Source: Anaerolineales bacterium
Lineage (GTDB): Bacteria > Chloroflexota > Anaerolineae > 4572-78 > J111
NCBI GenBank assembly: GCA_012032575.1
Contig: JAAUSP010000384.1
Location: 1-7,358 of the forward strand
Direction of reading: 5' to 3'
Length of the DNA: 7,358 nt
Positions 1 to 6,967 of this stretch are shown here, one piece after another. Under the pieces are notes generated by a model that saw nothing but the letters and a program-made list of their open reading frames with translations, was not told the origin of the DNA and made no database searches. The first letter of the stretch is position 1; each line of letters begins with the position of its first letter. The position numbers and the translations under genes were made by a program.

Positions 1-92
1 CCACCCCCAGCAGGACCAAACCGACAACTCCAACCCCCAGAGCCGGCATTTGGATGCGATTAAAGAGCGATGGCGCTTGGCGGCTGGTTCAT
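1..92 (-). CDS. actF: ActF, ACIII quinone-binding membrane subunit, N-terminal fragment (apparent 1-nt frameshift)
   Basis: Only the first codons are present; the gene runs off the left edge. The ATG at 92-90 overlaps the actE stop as ATGA, the same junction seen between actC and actD, which favours it as the start. From this ATG the frame reads MNQPPSAIAL and then stops. If one A of the AA pair at 77-78 is removed, it reads MNQPPAPSLFNRIQM followed by PALGVGVVGLVLLGV, which looks like the start of a first transmembrane helix. ActF is a paralogue of ActC with about ten membrane helices, and it follows actE in most ACIII operons. So I infer an extra base, from either sequencing error or mutation. 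The alternative is an in-frame ATG at 49-47 giving a slightly shorter protein without any frameshift. Identity rests mainly on position and the hydrophobic start. Confidence 0.6.
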
Positions 93-735
93 TGACCCGG
101 CTCCTCTAGTTTGCTGCGCTGATCGGGCGGCACGTCGTCCAGGGTGGCGTTCTGGCTCAGTTGCAGCGCCTTGATGTAGGCAATAATGGCCCAGCGGTCT
201 TCGGGCGGCACGCGGGAAGCGTAGCTGTACATGACTCCAAAGCCGTTGGTGATCACATCATAATAATAGCCGGGCGCGCTTCGCGCAGGCGGTCAATGTG
301 GAATGAAGGGGGAGCCTTGAACCCTCGCTGCACAATCATGCCCTGACCATTACCCACGCGGCTGTGGCAGGGTGAACAGAAAATATCATACCGTTCCTGT
401 CCGCGCTCAAGGACTTCGCGGGTGATCTCAATGGGAAAGTCCTCGACCGGGGTATCATCTTCATTCATCCCCTGATAAAAGGCCTTATCCAAATCAAGCC
501 GGCCCCGCGCCACCGTATCCACCAGCAGCGGCCGCGACGCCTGCCCATCGAGGAAAAAATCACTTGGCTGCAACGGCTTCACTTTAGCCTGTTCCCGCAT
601 ATCGTACCAACAGCCGGTGAGCAGGAGGGCGCAAGTCAAAGTAAATAGCAGATAGTAGATGGTGGATAGTGGATAGTGGATAGTGGATCGCAGATGGTAG
701 GTAGAGAATGATTTTAGCACAGGGAATCGTATCAT
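89..735 (-). CDS. actE: ActE, monoheme cytochrome c lipoprotein of ACIII, interrupted by a 1-nt frameshift
   Basis: Periplasm-facing cytochrome c subunit of ACIII, expected to pass electrons out of the complex. The N-terminus has a hydrophobic stretch ending in a lipobox (LLTGC, Cys42), so it is a predicted lipoprotein. WYDMREQAKVKPLQPSDFF follows, typical of ActE. The heme motif CSPCH is at residues 120-124. The open frame ends early at 253 after REARPAIIMM. From 271 onward the next frame reads GYYYDVITNGFGVMYSYAS, then PPEDRWAIIAYIKALQLSQN, ending at a TGA at 91-89. That is the expected ActE C-terminus, including the candidate axial Met in GVMYSY. One base is therefore missing in the C-run at 272-274; repaired, the protein would be about 215 aa. 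The start ATG at 735 lies 6 nt after the four-helix-bundle stop, with a GAGG ribosome-binding site overlapping that stop. Residues about 11-30 are encoded by a heptamer array. Function assignment is firm; whether the frameshift is real is unknown. Confidence 0.9.
648..710 (+). repeat. Array of nine degenerate 7-bp repeats (consensus GTGGATA)
   Basis: Read on the plus strand, nine consecutive 7-mers fit without gaps: GCAGATA, GTAGATG, GTGGATA three times, GTGGATC, GCAGATG, GTAGGTA, GAGAATG. The array lies just past the 3' end of the four-helix-bundle gene and inside the 5' end of actE. On the minus strand it is translated, producing a 7-residue periodicity (STIHYPL then STIYYLL) in the ActE leader. 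It is in inverted orientation relative to the array at 1151-1206. Similar short heptamer arrays are known from cyanobacteria (STRR sequences); a relationship is only a suggestion. Confidence 0.8.
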
Positions 736-741
736 ACTGCC

Positions 742-1146
742 TCACTTGGCATGTTTGCAGAAAATGTCAGCCTTTTGCATCATCTTGTTAAGCATGGCTC
801 CGATGTATTGCCAGGATTTATCTAATTCTTGATATATCTCAGCATTGATATAGCCACATTCACGAGCGTGATCGAGCCAAGCCTGGGTTTCCATTGCCTC
901 ACCCAACGCTTCGTTCAATTTATTAACAAATGCTGCTTGGTATCTTCGTCTAGCCCAAGCCTCAGCAATCAACGCGTTGACGGCACGAGATGAACGCCGT
1001 ATCTGGTCGGTTAAAGAATAAGTTTCTTCTTTGGGAAAATCTTTGGTAATCACATAAATTCTCTTGGCTTGTTCCAGCGCCAATTTATAGACATTCAAAT
1101 CCCGAAAGCTCTTGATAACTCGTATCGCCCCTTCACCAGCCTCCAT
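742..1146 (-). CDS. Four-helix-bundle protein (S23 / 23S rRNA intervening-sequence family)
   Basis: A 134-aa soluble, helical protein. The opening IKSFRDLNVYKLALEQAKRIY, followed by FPKEETYSLTDQIRRSSRAV, then AWARRRYQAAFVNKLNEALGE and a Leu/Met-rich C-terminal helix, is characteristic of the four-helix-bundle family. That family was first noticed in intervening sequences of 23S rRNA genes and is related in fold to the Avd accessory protein of diversity-generating retroelements. The molecular function of stand-alone members is not established; basic, helical members are suspected to bind nucleic acid. It is not an ACIII subunit and is not normally found between actD and actE. It begins 63 nt after actD, and its GGAG ribosome-binding site (7 nt before the ATG) lies within the last heptamer of the flanking repeat array. 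It ends 6 nt before actE, so translation of the two may be coupled. No rRNA sequence, reverse transcriptase or template repeat is seen nearby. Family call is confident; role is unknown. Confidence 0.88.
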   Translation of the reverse strand: MEAGEGAIRVIKSFRDLNVYKLALEQAKRIYVITKDFPKEETYSLTDQIRRSSRAVNALIAEAWARRRYQAAFVNKLNEALGEAMETQAWLDHARECGYINAEIYQELDKSWQYIGAMLNKMMQKADIFCKHAK

Positions 1147-1150
1147 AACC

Positions 1151-1206
1151 CCTCTCCACCATCCATCTTCCTCTATCTTCTATCCTCCATCCTCTATCTT
1201 CTATCC
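1151..1206 (-). repeat. Array of eight degenerate 7-bp repeats (consensus GGATAGA)
   Basis: On the minus strand eight consecutive 7-mers fit: GGATAGA, AGATAGA, GGATGGA, GGATAGA, AGATAGA, GGAAGAT, GGATGGT, GGAGAGG. There is also a higher-order 21-bp period (units 1-3 resemble units 4-6). The array starts 3 nt after the actD stop and ends 4 nt before the four-helix-bundle ATG, filling almost the whole gap. The final unit supplies the GGAG ribosome-binding site. The unit (GGATAGA) matches the unit of the array on the other side of the gene (GGATAGT read on the opposite strand), so the two form an inverted pair. Confidence 0.8.
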
Positions 1207-1209
1207 TTA

Positions 1210-1761
1210 CTACCCCGGATATTTATACCGCTCAATCTCTGACACCCGTTCGGGGTGAAAACTTTCCATGAATTTCCGCGTTTCTTCCAGATCAAACTTG
1301 GGGTCGCTCGCTTCAATTTGGAGGAAGAAGCGATCCCGGCTGGCGGCCTCAAAGCCGGGTACGCCGAAGACCGGATGATAGGGCTGCGGCAGTCCATTGA
1401 GGCCCAGCATGCCCAGCACGGCGGCAAAAGCGGCCAGCAGCACCGTGGTTTCAAAGGTGGCCGGGATAAACGAGGGCCAGCTATGGAAAGGTCGCCCGCC
1501 GATATTCAGCGGGTAATCAATCACCGAGGCGTAATATTGCAGCATGTAGCCGCCAATCGCCCCAATAATGCCGCCGGCTAAAACAATGTAAGGCAGGCGT
1601 GTGCCCCGCGCGCCCAGAGCATGGCCTACTTCTTCAATCGGATAGGGCGTGTAGGCGTCCATCTTGCGATAACCGGCTTCGTGGGCGTGATGGGTCGCCT
1701 CGATCAATGACTCCGGGGTAGTAAACTCAGCCAAATAACCAAAGATGGGTGGGTTTTTCAT
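1210..1761 (-). CDS. actD: ActD, DUF3341 membrane subunit of ACIII
   Basis: A 183-aa protein of the DUF3341 family, a small structural subunit of ACIII. An N-terminal cytoplasmic domain (residues 1-55) carries the FGYLAEFTTPESLIEA and YTPYPIEE segments typical of ActD. Two transmembrane helices follow, about 57-77 (PYIVLAGGIIGAIGGYML) and 98-120 (FIPATFETTVLLAAFAAVLG). The C-terminal region contains HPVFGV and DRFFLQIEASDPKFD, also typical of the family. Length is normal. The start overlaps the actC stop by four bases (ATGA), indicating translational coupling. The stop (TAG at 1212-1210) is followed at once by the heptamer array, and a second in-frame TAA directly follows it. ActD has no cofactor; in known ACIII structures it packs beside the large membrane subunits. 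Confidence 0.93.
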   Translation of the reverse strand: MKNPPIFGYLAEFTTPESLIEATHHAHEAGYRKMDAYTPYPIEEVGHALGARGTRLPYIVLAGGIIGAIGGYMLQYYASVIDYPLNIGGRPFHSWPSFIPATFETTVLLAAFAAVLGMLGLNGLPQPYHPVFGVPGFEAASRDRFFLQIEASDPKFDLEETRKFMESFHPERVSEIERYKYPG

Positions 1762-3137
1762 ACGTTTTCGCTTTCCGGCACCAGCTCGCGCATCTCAAAA
1801 ATCGAGATGACCGGCAGCACCCGGATGAACAGCAGCAGCAAAGTCAGGAAGAAGCCGATCGTGCCGATAAACATGGTCCAATCGAACAGGGACGGGTAGT
1901 ACATACCCCAGGCAGAAGGCAGAAAATCGCGGTGCAGACTGGTCACAATAATCACAAAGCGCTCCAGCCACATGCCGATATTGACAATGATCGAAATGAC
2001 AAACAGGACCAGCAGATTGTTTCTGATCGGGCGGAACCAGAGCAATTGAGGGATCAAGCCATTGCACAGGATCAGCGCCCAGTACATGGGGGCGTAAGGG
2101 CCGGCCATACGGTTCAAAATCAGGTATTCTTCATACTGGCTGCCGCTGTACCAACCCATAAACAGTTCCATCATATAGCCGTAAAAGACAATCAGCCCCG
2201 TCACCAGCATGATTTTAGCCATATTGTTGATATGGCGCATAGTGATAAAATCTTCCAGGCCGTAGACCTTGCGCAGAGGGATGGCCAGGGTCAGTACCAT
2301 CGCAAAGCCGGAGAAAATAGCCCCGGCCACAAAGTAGGGCGGAAACATGGTGGCGTGCCAGCCGGGAATAACGCCGGCTGCAAAGTCGAGGCTGACCACG
2401 CTGTGGACCGAGACCACCAGCGGGGTCGAGAGCGCGGCCAGCATCAAATAAGCGGCGTGATAACGATTCCAGTGGGCGGCGGAGTTGCGCCAGCCCAGGG
2501 CGAAAAGGCCGTACAAAATCCGAATCAGCGGATTTTTGGCCCGGTCGCGCATTGTCGCCAGATCGGGGATTAGGCCGACATACCAGAACAGGAAGGAAAC
2601 GGTGGCATAGGTCGAAATGGCAAACACGTCCCACACCAGCGGGCTGCGGAAGTTGGGCCACATGCCAAAGGTGTTGGGATAAGGCATCAACCAGTAGTCA
2701 AACCAGGGCCGGCCCGTGTGTAATAAGGGATACAGCCCGGCGTTGGCGACGGCAAAGAGGGTCATGGCCTCGGCAAAGCGGTTGATCGAGGTGCGCCACT
2801 GCTGGCGAAAGAGCAGCAAAATGGCCGAAATCAAGGTGCCGGCGTGGCCAATACCGACCCACCAGACGAAGTTGAGAATATCGAAGCCCCAGCCCACCGG
2901 GTTATTAACACCCCAGATACCAATGCCCGCATACAGCAAATAGCTGATCGTGCCAAACAGCATCGCCGTCCCCAGCGAAGCCAGGCCAAAGGCGGCAAAC
3001 CAGACCAGCGGCGTCCGGCCCGACAGGGCAATAGCACTGATGCGATCCGTGACGGTAGCATAGGTCTGGCCCGGTCCAATAACCGGCGCGGGCAGTTGAA
3101 TATCAACAGGTTTCTTCAGAGGTTCCGATGATTGCAT
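1758..3137 (-). CDS. actC: ActC, NrfD/PsrC-like quinol-binding membrane subunit of ACIII
   Basis: A 459-aa polytopic membrane protein of the NrfD/PsrC family with about ten predicted helices, one of the two large membrane subunits of ACIII and the expected site of quinol oxidation. After a 40-residue hydrophilic N-terminus, the visible conserved segments are VWWVGIGHAGTLISAILLL (His98), LLHTGRPWFDYWL (His140), NRYHAAYLMLAALSTPLVV (around 224-242), VHSVVSLDFA (His245, Asp251) and GWHATMFPPYFVAGAIFSG (His261). These are recognisable ActC signatures; I have not assigned ligand roles to individual residues. The length is typical. The start ATG shares one base with the actB stop (TGATG) and the end overlaps actD by four bases, so actB-actC-actD are tightly coupled. 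The protein is intact, with no odd features. Confidence 0.95.
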   Translation of the reverse strand: MQSSEPLKKPVDIQLPAPVIGPGQTYATVTDRISAIALSGRTPLVWFAAFGLASLGTAMLFGTISYLLYAGIGIWGVNNPVGWGFDILNFVWWVGIGHAGTLISAILLLFRQQWRTSINRFAEAMTLFAVANAGLYPLLHTGRPWFDYWLMPYPNTFGMWPNFRSPLVWDVFAISTYATVSFLFWYVGLIPDLATMRDRAKNPLIRILYGLFALGWRNSAAHWNRYHAAYLMLAALSTPLVVSVHSVVSLDFAAGVIPGWHATMFPPYFVAGAIFSGFAMVLTLAIPLRKVYGLEDFITMRHINNMAKIMLVTGLIVFYGYMMELFMGWYSGSQYEEYLILNRMAGPYAPMYWALILCNGLIPQLLWFRPIRNNLLVLFVISIIVNIGMWLERFVIIVTSLHRDFLPSAWGMYYPSLFDWTMFIGTIGFFLTLLLLFIRVLPVISIFEMRELVPESENV

Positions 3138-6109
3138 CAGCTTACTTCACCTCCCAGTTCAGCGTTGGGGTTTTTGACCTCAGCCAGATAGGTGGTGCGA
3201 GGTTTGGTGTTCAACTCCTCCAGCAGGCCATAATTGAGCGAAGTTGCTTTGGATTGAGCTACCCGGCTCTGCGGGTCATTAATATTGCCAAAAATTATCG
3301 CCTGGGTGGGACAAGCCTGCTGGCAAGCCGTGATGATCTCACCATCGCGGATAGCCCGGTTTTCCTTTTTGGCCTCGACACGGGCCACGTTAATGCGTTG
3401 CACGCAGTAGGTGCATTTTTCCATCACCCCTCGCTGGCGCACGGTCACATCGGGGTTCATCAGCAGTTTGAGGACCGGCACATCTTCATTGCTGTACTGG
3501 AAGAAGTTAAAGCGGCGCACTTTGTAGGGGCAGTTGTTGGAGCAGTAGCGCGTCCCCACACAGCGGTTATAAACCATATCGTTTAATCCTTCGGAACTAT
3601 GGACCGTGGCTGCCACCGGGCAGACCACTTCACAGGGGGCTTTTTCGCAGTGCATACACGGAACCGGCTGAAAGTGGGTCGCCGGGTTGTCCAGTTCACC
3701 TTCAAAATAGGTGTCCACCCGAATCCAGTGCATCTCGCGGCCCTTCGCCACCTGTTCTTTGCCCACCACCGGAATATTGTTCTCGGCCTGGCAGGCGATG
3801 GTGCAGGCGTTGCAGCCGATACAACTGGTCAGGTCAATGGTCATGCCCCAGGCATTGCCCTCGTATGGATATTCCGGGTAGAGGGAAATGTGCTCGGCTT
3901 CGCCATGGTGGCTTTCCTGGGCAAAATCGGGGTGGGCCTGATACTCTTCCAGCGAAGCGGAGCGGACCAACTCGCGCCCTTCCATCATAAAGTGCAACTG
4001 GGTGGTCACCAGAGGATGGGTCTCGTCGGTTTTGACGATTTCCAGGCCTGTATCAAACCAGGGCGCGTCGGAAGTACGCAGGGCGTAGGCATTGAAACCG
4101 ACCCCATTCCCCACCTGACCGGCCCGGCTGCGACCATAGCCCAGCGTGACCGTAACCGTATCGTCGGCATGGCCGGGTGTGACCATAATCGGGGCACGCA
4201 CCGAGCGTTCGCGGTAGCGCAGTTCGACCACATCTTGATTGGCCAACCCCAGGCGGCCAGCGGTAGCAGGGCTGATCAGCGCGGCGTTATCCCAGGTGAG
4301 CTTGGTGATGGAGCGGGGCAGCTCTTGCAGCCAGCCGTTGTTGGCAAAGCGGCCATCCCACACCGCAGGATCAGGCCGGAAGACAATTTCCAGCCCTTGA
4401 GACTCTGCGGCGGTTGGAGCACTGCCAAAATCGGCTTGCAACGTCACGAAGCGATTTGGCAGAGCCGTGTCATCCACAAAGCCATTGTGCAGGGATGTCC
4501 GCCACAAGGCTTCAATATCGTCGCCGGGGTTTTGGCCCTGCCAGTAATTCCGCACCAAATCCAGGTTCGACACGCCGGTTTCACCCAACAGTGCCGCCAG
4601 CAGTTCATAAGGCGATTTACCGTCATACAGCGGCGCAATCAGAGGCTGGATAATGCTGACCGTGCCATCGTAGGCGCGGGCGTCGCCCCACATCTCCAAA
4701 AAGTGCAGCCCCGGGATATGCCACTGGCACAACTCCGATGTTTCGTCTTCATACAACCCCAGGTGAACACGGGTGGGCACATTAAACAAACGCTCGCCAA
4801 ATTGCAGGTCCGCCGGAGCGTCGTAGACAGGGTTGCTGTCGAGAATAATGAGCAACTGGACCTGCCCGGCCTGCATCTCGTCGGCCAGTTGGCGCAGCGA
4901 GGCAGTTTCGTCGCCGGGGTTGGCTGCTACCGAGTCAATGTAATTGACGGTTTGCCCCACATTGCCCAGAGCTTCATTGAGGGCGTGCGCCAGGGCGTGA
5001 ACCACGGGCGGCTGCTGGTCGCCGGCAATGACCAGGCTCGAACCCCGGTTGGCCTGCAAGTCGCTGACCAGGGCAGCAATCCAGTTGGCCTGCTCGGAAG
5101 GTTCCGTGCCGTTAGCCTCTACCCCAAGCGCCTGAGCCACGGCGCGGGCCAGCCCTTCAATCTGGCTGGGCCGCAACGGCAGCCGATGGTCAGCTTTAGC
5201 GCCGGTAATGGTCGGCGTGCTTTCGGCCACGTAGAGGCGGCACTGATTGGTCTGGCCGCTCCAAACGCGCCGGTTGTCGCCGAAATCGCGGGCATAGCGA
5301 ATATGTCCCGGCCCTTCGCCCAAAAAGTTGGCGTCGAGCGACAGAATAACCTGGGCATTGGTCAGGTTGTAAACGGGTTCGACATCCTCACCAAAGGCCA
5401 GACGCGCCCCGGCCCGAACATTCTCGGCTCCGGCGGGTTCATACTGATACCAACGGGCCTGGGGGAATTCAGCCAGGACGGCTTCCAGTTGGCTGGCCAG
5501 CGTTGGCGAAGTGACCAGGCCGGTCAGAATACGCAGCCCCGCGCCCTGACTGTCCCGCTGATTATCTATTTCGCTCTGAAAGTTCTCCAAAAACGTGTCC
5601 CAGGTGCTGATGCGGGTGCCAAAACGGGTCACAACCTGCGAGCGGTCGGGATCGTACAACTGCAAAATAGCTGCCTGGAGCCACACATCCGAGGAACCGA
5701 GGCTGGCCGGGTGGTCGGGATTGCCCTCAATTTTGGTCGGGCGGCCTTCGTGGTTCTCAACCAACGCGCCGATGGCATAGCCATTAAAAGGCATGGCCGT
5801 AGCATAGAACAGCGGCAGGCCGGGGGTGAGGTTTTCGGGCTGGCGCACGTAAGGCAGAATTTTTTCGCTCGGCTGGCCCGAACAGGCGGTCAAGCCGGCC
5901 AGGGCCAGCGACGCGCCCATCACCTTGAGAAAGTTGCGCCGGCTGAGCTGATCGCTCCATTCCGCCGCGCCTTGCGGAAATTCGCGGTACAGAAACTCTT
6001 TAAAGGCGGGCGTTTCGGCCACTTCTTCCAGGCTGCGCCAGTAGCGCCGGCCCTGCGTCTGGGCTAGTTTGGCCCGAATTTCGGTCAGATTGAGGGTTTC
6101 TTTTTCCAT
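3137..6109 (-). CDS. actB: ActB, molybdopterin-oxidoreductase-like iron-sulfur subunit of ACIII
   Basis: A 990-aa periplasmic subunit that carries electrons from the quinol site to the hemes. It starts WRSLEEVAETPAFKEFLYREF, as ActB proteins do. SRRNFLK (Arg57-Arg58) is a good twin-arginine motif, followed by a hydrophobic stretch and a possible lipobox (LTAC, Cys76). Residues about 80-740 resemble a molybdopterin oxidoreductase catalytic domain (for example IEGNPDHPASLGSSDVW near 128-143); in ACIII this domain is known to lack the molybdenum cofactor. The C-terminal ferredoxin-like domain has cysteine clusters at 763/766/769/773, 818/821/826/830, 850/856/860, and 899/902/929/933. In the third, CVGTRYCSNNC has Thr where a fourth Cys could be, consistent with the family's one [3Fe-4S] plus three [4Fe-4S] clusters. 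I chose the ATG at 6109, with AGGA just upstream, over the ATG at 6241. The longer version would translate the repeat at 6153-6205, overlap actA, and add a non-conserved 44 residues. Confidence 0.93.
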   Translation of the reverse strand: MEKETLNLTEIRAKLAQTQGRRYWRSLEEVAETPAFKEFLYREFPQGAAEWSDQLSRRNFLKVMGASLALAGLTACSGQPSEKILPYVRQPENLTPGLPLFYATAMPFNGYAIGALVENHEGRPTKIEGNPDHPASLGSSDVWLQAAILQLYDPDRSQVVTRFGTRISTWDTFLENFQSEIDNQRDSQGAGLRILTGLVTSPTLASQLEAVLAEFPQARWYQYEPAGAENVRAGARLAFGEDVEPVYNLTNAQVILSLDANFLGEGPGHIRYARDFGDNRRVWSGQTNQCRLYVAESTPTITGAKADHRLPLRPSQIEGLARAVAQALGVEANGTEPSEQANWIAALVSDLQANRGSSLVIAGDQQPPVVHALAHALNEALGNVGQTVNYIDSVAANPGDETASLRQLADEMQAGQVQLLIILDSNPVYDAPADLQFGERLFNVPTRVHLGLYEDETSELCQWHIPGLHFLEMWGDARAYDGTVSIIQPLIAPLYDGKSPYELLAALLGETGVSNLDLVRNYWQGQNPGDDIEALWRTSLHNGFVDDTALPNRFVTLQADFGSAPTAAESQGLEIVFRPDPAVWDGRFANNGWLQELPRSITKLTWDNAALISPATAGRLGLANQDVVELRYRERSVRAPIMVTPGHADDTVTVTLGYGRSRAGQVGNGVGFNAYALRTSDAPWFDTGLEIVKTDETHPLVTTQLHFMMEGRELVRSASLEEYQAHPDFAQESHHGEAEHISLYPEYPYEGNAWGMTIDLTSCIGCNACTIACQAENNIPVVGKEQVAKGREMHWIRVDTYFEGELDNPATHFQPVPCMHCEKAPCEVVCPVAATVHSSEGLNDMVYNRCVGTRYCSNNCPYKVRRFNFFQYSNEDVPVLKLLMNPDVTVRQRGVMEKCTYCVQRINVARVEAKKENRAIRDGEIITACQQACPTQAIIFGNINDPQSRVAQSKATSLNYGLLEELNTKPRTTYLAEVKNPNAELGGEVS

Positions 6110-6219
6110 AAAGTCCTGTTCAAAAGGAACCAAGGGAATTAAGGGAACTTGCCGCTCCCAGCCGGTCTGCAACCGGCGTTCGGGGGTCGCAGACCCCTCG
6201 GAGCGAGTGTTCCTTATTT
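6110..6219 (-). repeat. actA-actB intergenic spacer with a structured double-hairpin repeat (6153-6205)
   Basis: The 110-nt gap is unusually long for this otherwise tightly packed operon. On the plus strand an outer stem CGCTCC (6153-6158) / GGAGCG (6200-6205) encloses two GC-rich hairpins: GCCGGT-CTGCA-ACCGGC (6161-6177) and GGGGTC-GCA-GACCCC (6183-6197). The two hairpins share almost the same core, GGTCTGCRACC, in either orientation. The result is a compact three-way-junction shape typical of REP/BIME-like dispersed palindromes. Between it and actB, the minus strand has three degenerate 9-mers (TTCCCTTAA, TTCCCTTGG, TTCCTTTTG) ahead of the actB ribosome-binding site. The structure might stabilise actA mRNA or reduce transcription into actB; that is inference. 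It has no U-tract, so it is not a standard terminator. Confidence 0.6.
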
Positions 6220-6876
6220 TTAGCGATGGCAAACCGAACAATTAGTAAGCTGGTTCACTTGAATATTGTAGTTCTCGACCAGTTCCCGGCCCACAGCTAC
6301 CTGATTTTCCTGGGATACGTAGCCCATTGTGTAAACTTCCTCGGCCGGGCGAATGTAATTTTCGGGGTGGCGGTGACATTCCAGGCACCATTCCATATAC
6401 AAAGTGTTGGCTTTGTAGGTCAGGGCCATCTGGTCAACCCGGCCATGACACGTTTCGCAGCCAACGCCTTTGGCGACGTGAATACTGTGGTTAAAGTAAA
6501 CAAAATCGGGCAAGTCGTGAACTTTGACCCATTCAATCGGCTCATTAGTTCTAAAGCTGGCGCGGACAGGTTCGAGCATGTCGGCGTTGGTCCAAATCTG
6601 GGAATGGCAGGTCATACAGGTTTCGGTGGGCGGAATGCCGGCGAAAGAGGAGTCCTCAACCGAGGTGTGGCAGTAGCGGCAGTCAATACCCAGGCCGCTC
6701 ACGTGGTGTTCGTGGCTAAAGGGCACCGGCTGTTCGACAAATACGCCCACGCCGGTGGCATAAGAAGAGCGAACAAAAGCCATCACTAACACAGTAACGC
6801 CCGCCAAAATAAATACACCGCCAAAAATGCTAACTTTCGCAATAGTATTGGTGCTGGGATGAAAAATTTGCGCCAT
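6220..6876 (-). CDS. actA: ActA, pentaheme cytochrome c subunit of ACIII
   Basis: A 218-aa membrane-anchored multiheme cytochrome c, first gene of the operon. A single N-terminal transmembrane helix lies at about residues 14-34 (KVSIFGGVFILAGVTVLVMA) and the rest is periplasmic. Five CxxCH motifs are present: CRYCH (66-70), CMTCH (87-91), CETCH (140-144), CLECH (164-168) and CSVCH (213-217), the last at the extreme C-terminus. The further His residues in PFSHEHHVSGLGIDC and FNHSIHV are candidates for distal heme ligands. Five hemes and about 220 residues match the ActA family. The ATG at 6876 has no clear Shine-Dalgarno sequence (only TAGGC some 12 nt upstream). The next in-frame methionine, at residue 32, would remove most of the membrane helix, so I keep the first. 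It receives electrons from the ActB Fe-S clusters in the assembled complex. Confidence 0.94.
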   Translation of the reverse strand: MAQIFHPSTNTIAKVSIFGGVFILAGVTVLVMAFVRSSYATGVGVFVEQPVPFSHEHHVSGLGIDCRYCHTSVEDSSFAGIPPTETCMTCHSQIWTNADMLEPVRASFRTNEPIEWVKVHDLPDFVYFNHSIHVAKGVGCETCHGRVDQMALTYKANTLYMEWCLECHRHPENYIRPAEEVYTMGYVSQENQVAVGRELVENYNIQVNQLTNCSVCHR

Positions 6877-6967
6877 TGAGGAAGCCTATAGTTTTGAAAA
6901 AAACTTCTTCAGGACAGTTGGAATGGAAAAATCATTGAATTAAATAAGGTTATAACGGGGGAACGCT

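Noticed and set aside
742..1146. 23S rRNA intervening sequence or a complete diversity-generating retroelement
   Set aside because: The protein family fits both, but no rRNA sequence, reverse transcriptase, or template/variable repeat pair is visible; the neighbours are ACIII genes.
648..1206. CRISPR-like arrays
   Set aside because: Repeat units are only 7 bp and directly abutting, with no unique spacers.
1749..2573. A 274-codon open frame on the plus strand
   Set aside because: Antisense to actC; His/Gln/Asp-rich low-complexity translation typical of the complement of a membrane-protein gene.
3599..6067. An 822-codon open frame on the plus strand
   Set aside because: It is fully antisense to actB, has no recognisable domains, and is explained by the GC-rich codon pattern of actB.
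6161..6197. Rho-independent terminator between actA and actB
   Set aside because: The hairpins are GC-rich but are not followed by a T-run in the direction of the operon, and actB-F depend on readthrough.
6110..6241. Upstream ATG at 6241 as the actB start
   Set aside because: Would overlap actA and translate the hairpin repeat; the ATG at 6109 has a ribosome-binding site and begins close to conserved ActB sequence.
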